NCBI RefSeq assembly: GCF_037996645.1
Contig: NZ_JBBMXV010000003.1
Span: 248,001 to 312,000 of the forward strand
Origin: Halalkalicoccus tibetensis
GTDB taxonomy: Archaea > Halobacteriota > Halobacteria > Halobacteriales > Halalkalicoccaceae
DNA: 64,000 nt
Direction of reading: 5' to 3'
The notes under the pieces were generated by a model. It was not told where the DNA came from and searched no databases. It worked only from the letters and a program-made list of their open reading frames with translations. Each line of letters begins with the position of its first letter. The first letter of the stretch is position 1. The position numbers and the translations under genes are program-made. This document shows positions 61,711 to 64,000 of the stretch, piece by piece.

Positions 61711-62847
61711 ATGGCAGACGATCTGAAAGAGGGGCTCGAAGGTGTTCTGGTCGCCGAATCCTCGCTGAGCTACATCGACGGGGAGGAGGGGCGACTCGTC
61801 TATCGGGGCTACGGGATCGAGGACCTGGCCCGCGAGGCGAGCTACGAGGAGGTCCTCTATCTCCTCTGGCACGGCGAGCTCCCGACCCGCGAGGAGCTCG
61901 AGACCTTCGACGAGGAGATGAGCGCCGAACGGACCGTCGACGCGGAGGTCCTCGATACGGTCGAGGCGCTCGCCGCCGCGGACGCGGAACCGATGGCCGC
62001 CCTCCGGACGGCCGTCTCCCAGCTCTCGAGCACCGATCCCGCGGGCCCGACCGACCCCGAGGACCACGAGGCGACCCTCGAGAAGAGCCGCCGTATCACG
62101 GCCAAGGTCCCGACGATCGTCGCCGCCTTCGCCCGCTACCGCGAGGGCGACGAGCCGGTCGAGCCCCGCGAGGAGCTGAGCCATGCCGAGAACTTCCTCT
62201 ACATGCTCAACGACGAGGAGCCCGACGAGACCGCCGCAGAGACGTTCGACGCGGCGCTCGTCCTGCACGCCGACCACGGGCTCAACGCCTCGACGTTCTC
62301 GGCGATGGTCACCGCGAGCACCCTCTCGGACGTCCACAGCGCCGTCACCAGCGCGATCGGCACCCTCAAGGGCGGCCTGCACGGCGGCGCGAACCAGAAC
62401 GTCATGGAGATGCTGAAGGAGGTCGACGACAGCGACAAGGACCCGGTCAAGTGGGCGAAGGACGCCCTCGACGAGGGTCGCCGCGTCGCCGGCTTCGGCC
62501 ACCGCGTCTACGACGTCAAGGACCCCCGCGCGTTCATCCTCGGGGAGTTCTCCGAGTCGCTGGCCGAGGAGGCCGGCGACATGAAGTGGTACGACTACAG
62601 CATCGCCATCGAGGAGTTCATGCAGGAGGAAAAAGGGATCCCCCCGAACGTCGACTTCTACTCGGCGACCACCTACTACCAGATGGACATCCCCATCGAC
62701 CTGTTCACCCCGATCTTCGCGCTCTCGCGGGTGGGCGGCTGGACGGCCCACGTCGCAGAACAGTACGACGGCAACCGGATCATGCGCCCGCGCGCCCGGT
62801 ACGTCGGCCCCGAGGACCGGGAGTTCGTCCCGCTCGATGAACGGTAA
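61711..62847 (+). CDS. gltA: Citrate synthase
   Basis: A 378-residue enzyme condensing acetyl-CoA and oxaloacetate at entry to the TCA cycle. Catalytic histidines lie in LHADHGLNAST and GFGHRVYDVKDPR, with the CoA/oxaloacetate segment GGLHGGANQN and the aspartate near NVDFYSATTYY. The size matches archaeal and Gram-positive type I citrate synthases. AT-rich sequence just upstream supports a short leader. A gamma-glutamylcyclotransferase-fold gene follows on the same strand. Confidence 0.97.
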   Translation: MADDLKEGLEGVLVAESSLSYIDGEEGRLVYRGYGIEDLAREASYEEVLYLLWHGELPTREELETFDEEMSAERTVDAEVLDTVEALAAADAEPMAALRTAVSQLSSTDPAGPTDPEDHEATLEKSRRITAKVPTIVAAFARYREGDEPVEPREELSHAENFLYMLNDEEPDETAAETFDAALVLHADHGLNASTFSAMVTASTLSDVHSAVTSAIGTLKGGLHGGANQNVMEMLKEVDDSDKDPVKWAKDALDEGRRVAGFGHRVYDVKDPRAFILGEFSESLAEEAGDMKWYDYSIAIEEFMQEEKGIPPNVDFYSATTYYQMDIPIDLFTPIFALSRVGGWTAHVAEQYDGNRIMRPRARYVGPEDREFVPLDER

Positions 62848-62874
62848 CGACGACAGCACCCCCTCCCATCTGCC

Positions 62875-63261
62875 ATGGCACGCGTCTTCGTCTACGGAAC
62901 GCTCACCGACCCCGACCGGGTCGAGGAACTGCTCGATCGTTACGAGCTCGGCTCGGAGGTCGTCCTGCAGGGGCTTCGCCGTGTCGAGGGCCAGTACCCG
63001 ACGCTCGCCCCGGGCGGCGAGTGTGAGGGACGCCTGCTCGAAACGCCCGAGATCGACCGGCTCGACGCCTACGAGGGGGTCGAATCGGGGCTCTATCTCC
63101 GAGCCTCGGTCCCCGTCGACGACGGCGAAAGCGCCGACTGCTACGTCGGCGACCCCGAGCCGTTGGGGGCCGACGCCGAGTGGCCTGGGAGCGGCCCGTT
63201 CGAGGAGCGCGTCCGATCCTACCTCGACGCCAACGACGTCCGAATCGGCCACAAAGAATGA
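62875..63261 (+). CDS. Gamma-glutamylcyclotransferase-fold protein (AIG2/GGCT-like)
   Basis: A 128-residue protein with the family start VFVYGTLTDPDRVEELL, the catalytic-position Glu region GRLLETPEIDRLDAYEGV and a GLYLRASVPV strand. Members cyclise gamma-glutamyl peptides or amines. In a haloarchaeon gamma-glutamylcysteine could be the substrate, but that is inference. It follows citrate synthase by 27 bases and may share its transcript. Confidence 0.85.
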   Translation: MARVFVYGTLTDPDRVEELLDRYELGSEVVLQGLRRVEGQYPTLAPGGECEGRLLETPEIDRLDAYEGVESGLYLRASVPVDDGESADCYVGDPEPLGADAEWPGSGPFEERVRSYLDANDVRIGHKE

Positions 63262-63339
63262 CACCCGTGCGCCGCCCGTCTGACGCCCCTTCGGATCGCC
63301 CCCGTCGAGCGGTTTCACTTCCGCTCCGGACGGGCTGGT

Positions 63340-63454
63340 TTTATATAGATGGGAGACGCCCCTATAGCTGCACGTCACACGGTTCGTGCATTCCCCATCC
63401 GTCCGATTCTTTCGGAGACGAACCGTTAACCACGACCCCCGCGTAGCCGCCGGC
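63340..63454 (+). promoter_or_regulatory. Promoter and structured leader of the threonine ammonia-lyase gene
   Basis: TTTATATAG at 63340-63348 is a good TATA box, putting transcription start near 63372. The leader then contains a 9-base inverted repeat, ACGGTTCGT (63379-63387) and ACGAACCGT (63418-63426). A smaller nested stem (CCGA / TCGG at about 63403-63415) lies in its loop. The arrangement could be a leader RNA switch or a regulator-binding site. Confidence 0.45.
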
Positions 63455-64000
63455 ATGCTCGACGTCCAGGACGTCTACGGGGCACGCGAGCGGGTCGAGC
63501 GGACCGCCCGCCACACCCCGCTCGACTACTCGCATACCTTCTCGGAGATGACCGGCGCCGAGGTCCACCTCAAGCTCGAGAACTTCCAGCGCACCGGCGC
63601 GTTCAAGATCCGTGGAGCGACCAACCGGATCGCGACGCTTTCGGATCGGGAGCGGGAGGCGGGCGTCGTCACCGCCAGCGCGGGCAACCACGCCCAGGGG
63701 GTCGCGCTCGCGGCCACCCGCATGGGCGTCGACGCGGTCATCGTCATGCCCGAACACGCCCCGATCTCGAAGCTCAAGGCCACACGGAACTACGGCGCCG
63801 AGGTCGTCCGCCATGGGTCTGGCTACGACGCGGCCGCCGAGCGCGCCCACGCGATCGAGCGCGAGGAGGGGCGTACCTACGTCCACGCCTTCGACGACGA
63901 GGCGGTGATGGCCGGCCAGGGGACCATCGGCCTCGAGATCGTCGAGGACTGCCCCGAGGTCGACACCGTTCTCGTCCCGATCGGCGGGGGCGGGCTGATC
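63455..64000 (+). CDS. ilvA: Threonine ammonia-lyase (partial, N-terminal part)
   Basis: The first 182 codons of a fold-type II PLP enzyme; the gene runs off the window. The PLP lysine is in TGAFKIRGATNRI, the substrate loop is SAGNHAQGVALAA, and the glycine-rich phosphate cup starts in IGGGGLI at the edge. These match threonine/serine dehydratases that deaminate threonine to 2-oxobutanoate for isoleucine synthesis. A regulatory ACT domain cannot be checked. The leader contains an inverted repeat. Confidence 0.9.
   Translation, partial: MLDVQDVYGARERVERTARHTPLDYSHTFSEMTGAEVHLKLENFQRTGAFKIRGATNRIATLSDREREAGVVTASAGNHAQGVALAATRMGVDAVIVMPEHAPISKLKATRNYGAEVVRHGSGYDAAAERAHAIEREEGRTYVHAFDDEAVMAGQGTIGLEIVEDCPEVDTVLVPIGGGGLI

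Overview
The window is a gene-dense stretch of chromosome from a halophilic archaeon (class Halobacteria). The evidence is high GC content, very acidic proteins rich in Asp and Glu, twin-arginine (Tat) lipoproteins with an LAGC-type lipobox, archaeal information-processing genes (NMD3, RadA, L39e, L31e, aIF6, prefoldin alpha, FtsY/SRP54, TiaS), a tRNA-Arg with an intron at 37/38, a zinc-type ferredoxin, and several small families I recognise only from haloarchaea. Genus cannot be fixed from this window. Most single genes have AT-rich TATA-like elements just upstream and little or no leader. Many neighbouring genes overlap by 1-4 bases, and seven convergent pairs overlap by exactly four bases at their stop codons.

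Layout. 1-14.9 kb is mostly housekeeping: the end of a DUF892-like protein, alaS, a sugar-porter MFS protein, an alpha/beta hydrolase without its nucleophile, a glutamine-amidotransferase protein with a hairpin over its start, a glutaryl-CoA-dehydrogenase-like enzyme, zinc ferredoxin, a PHP phosphoesterase, several small haloarchaeal families, an NAD(P)-binding/membrane protein pair, an acidic lipoprotein with beta-helix-like repeats and a YkgJ-type cysteine-cluster protein. 15-21.6 kb is an assimilatory nitrate cluster: nasA (nitrate reductase), uspA and narK (reverse strand) and nirA (ferredoxin-nitrite reductase). NarK would import nitrate, NasA reduce it to nitrite and NirA to ammonium, with ferredoxins as donors. 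Very short ORFs sit at the starts of nasA and nirA.

21.6-36.6 kb holds an XPD/DinG-like helicase, the NMD3 and Trm5/TYW2-family pair, a cupredoxin with a changed copper ligand, an epimerase broken by an in-frame stop, the htpX / SHOCT / pspAB stress group, radA, a 2Fe-2S ferredoxin, sufU, a beta-propeller lipoprotein, sufS, a DUF424/TPR pair and thpR behind a strongly structured intergenic region. 36.9-48.2 kb is the ribosome/SRP locus (rpl39e, rpl31e, aIF6, pfdA, ftsY, srp54), interrupted between ftsY and srp54 by about 7 kb of envelope genes: a flippase, a Tat-exported beta-helix protein, a polytopic GT-C-like protein, a methyltransferase and a frameshifted lipoprotein.

48.2-64 kb carries a lipase-like lipoprotein, an RNA-binding/kinase pair, an intron-containing tRNA-Arg followed by repeats of its own 3' end, a coiled-coil protein, pyrE next to a GfcR-type regulator, a glutaredoxin-like protein, a COG1395 regulator, tiaS, an ABC exporter, a divergent NRAMP transporter, a threonine synthase / aspartoacylase-like pair, citrate synthase, a gamma-glutamylcyclotransferase-fold protein and the start of a threonine ammonia-lyase. 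There is no CRISPR array, insertion sequence or obvious provirus.
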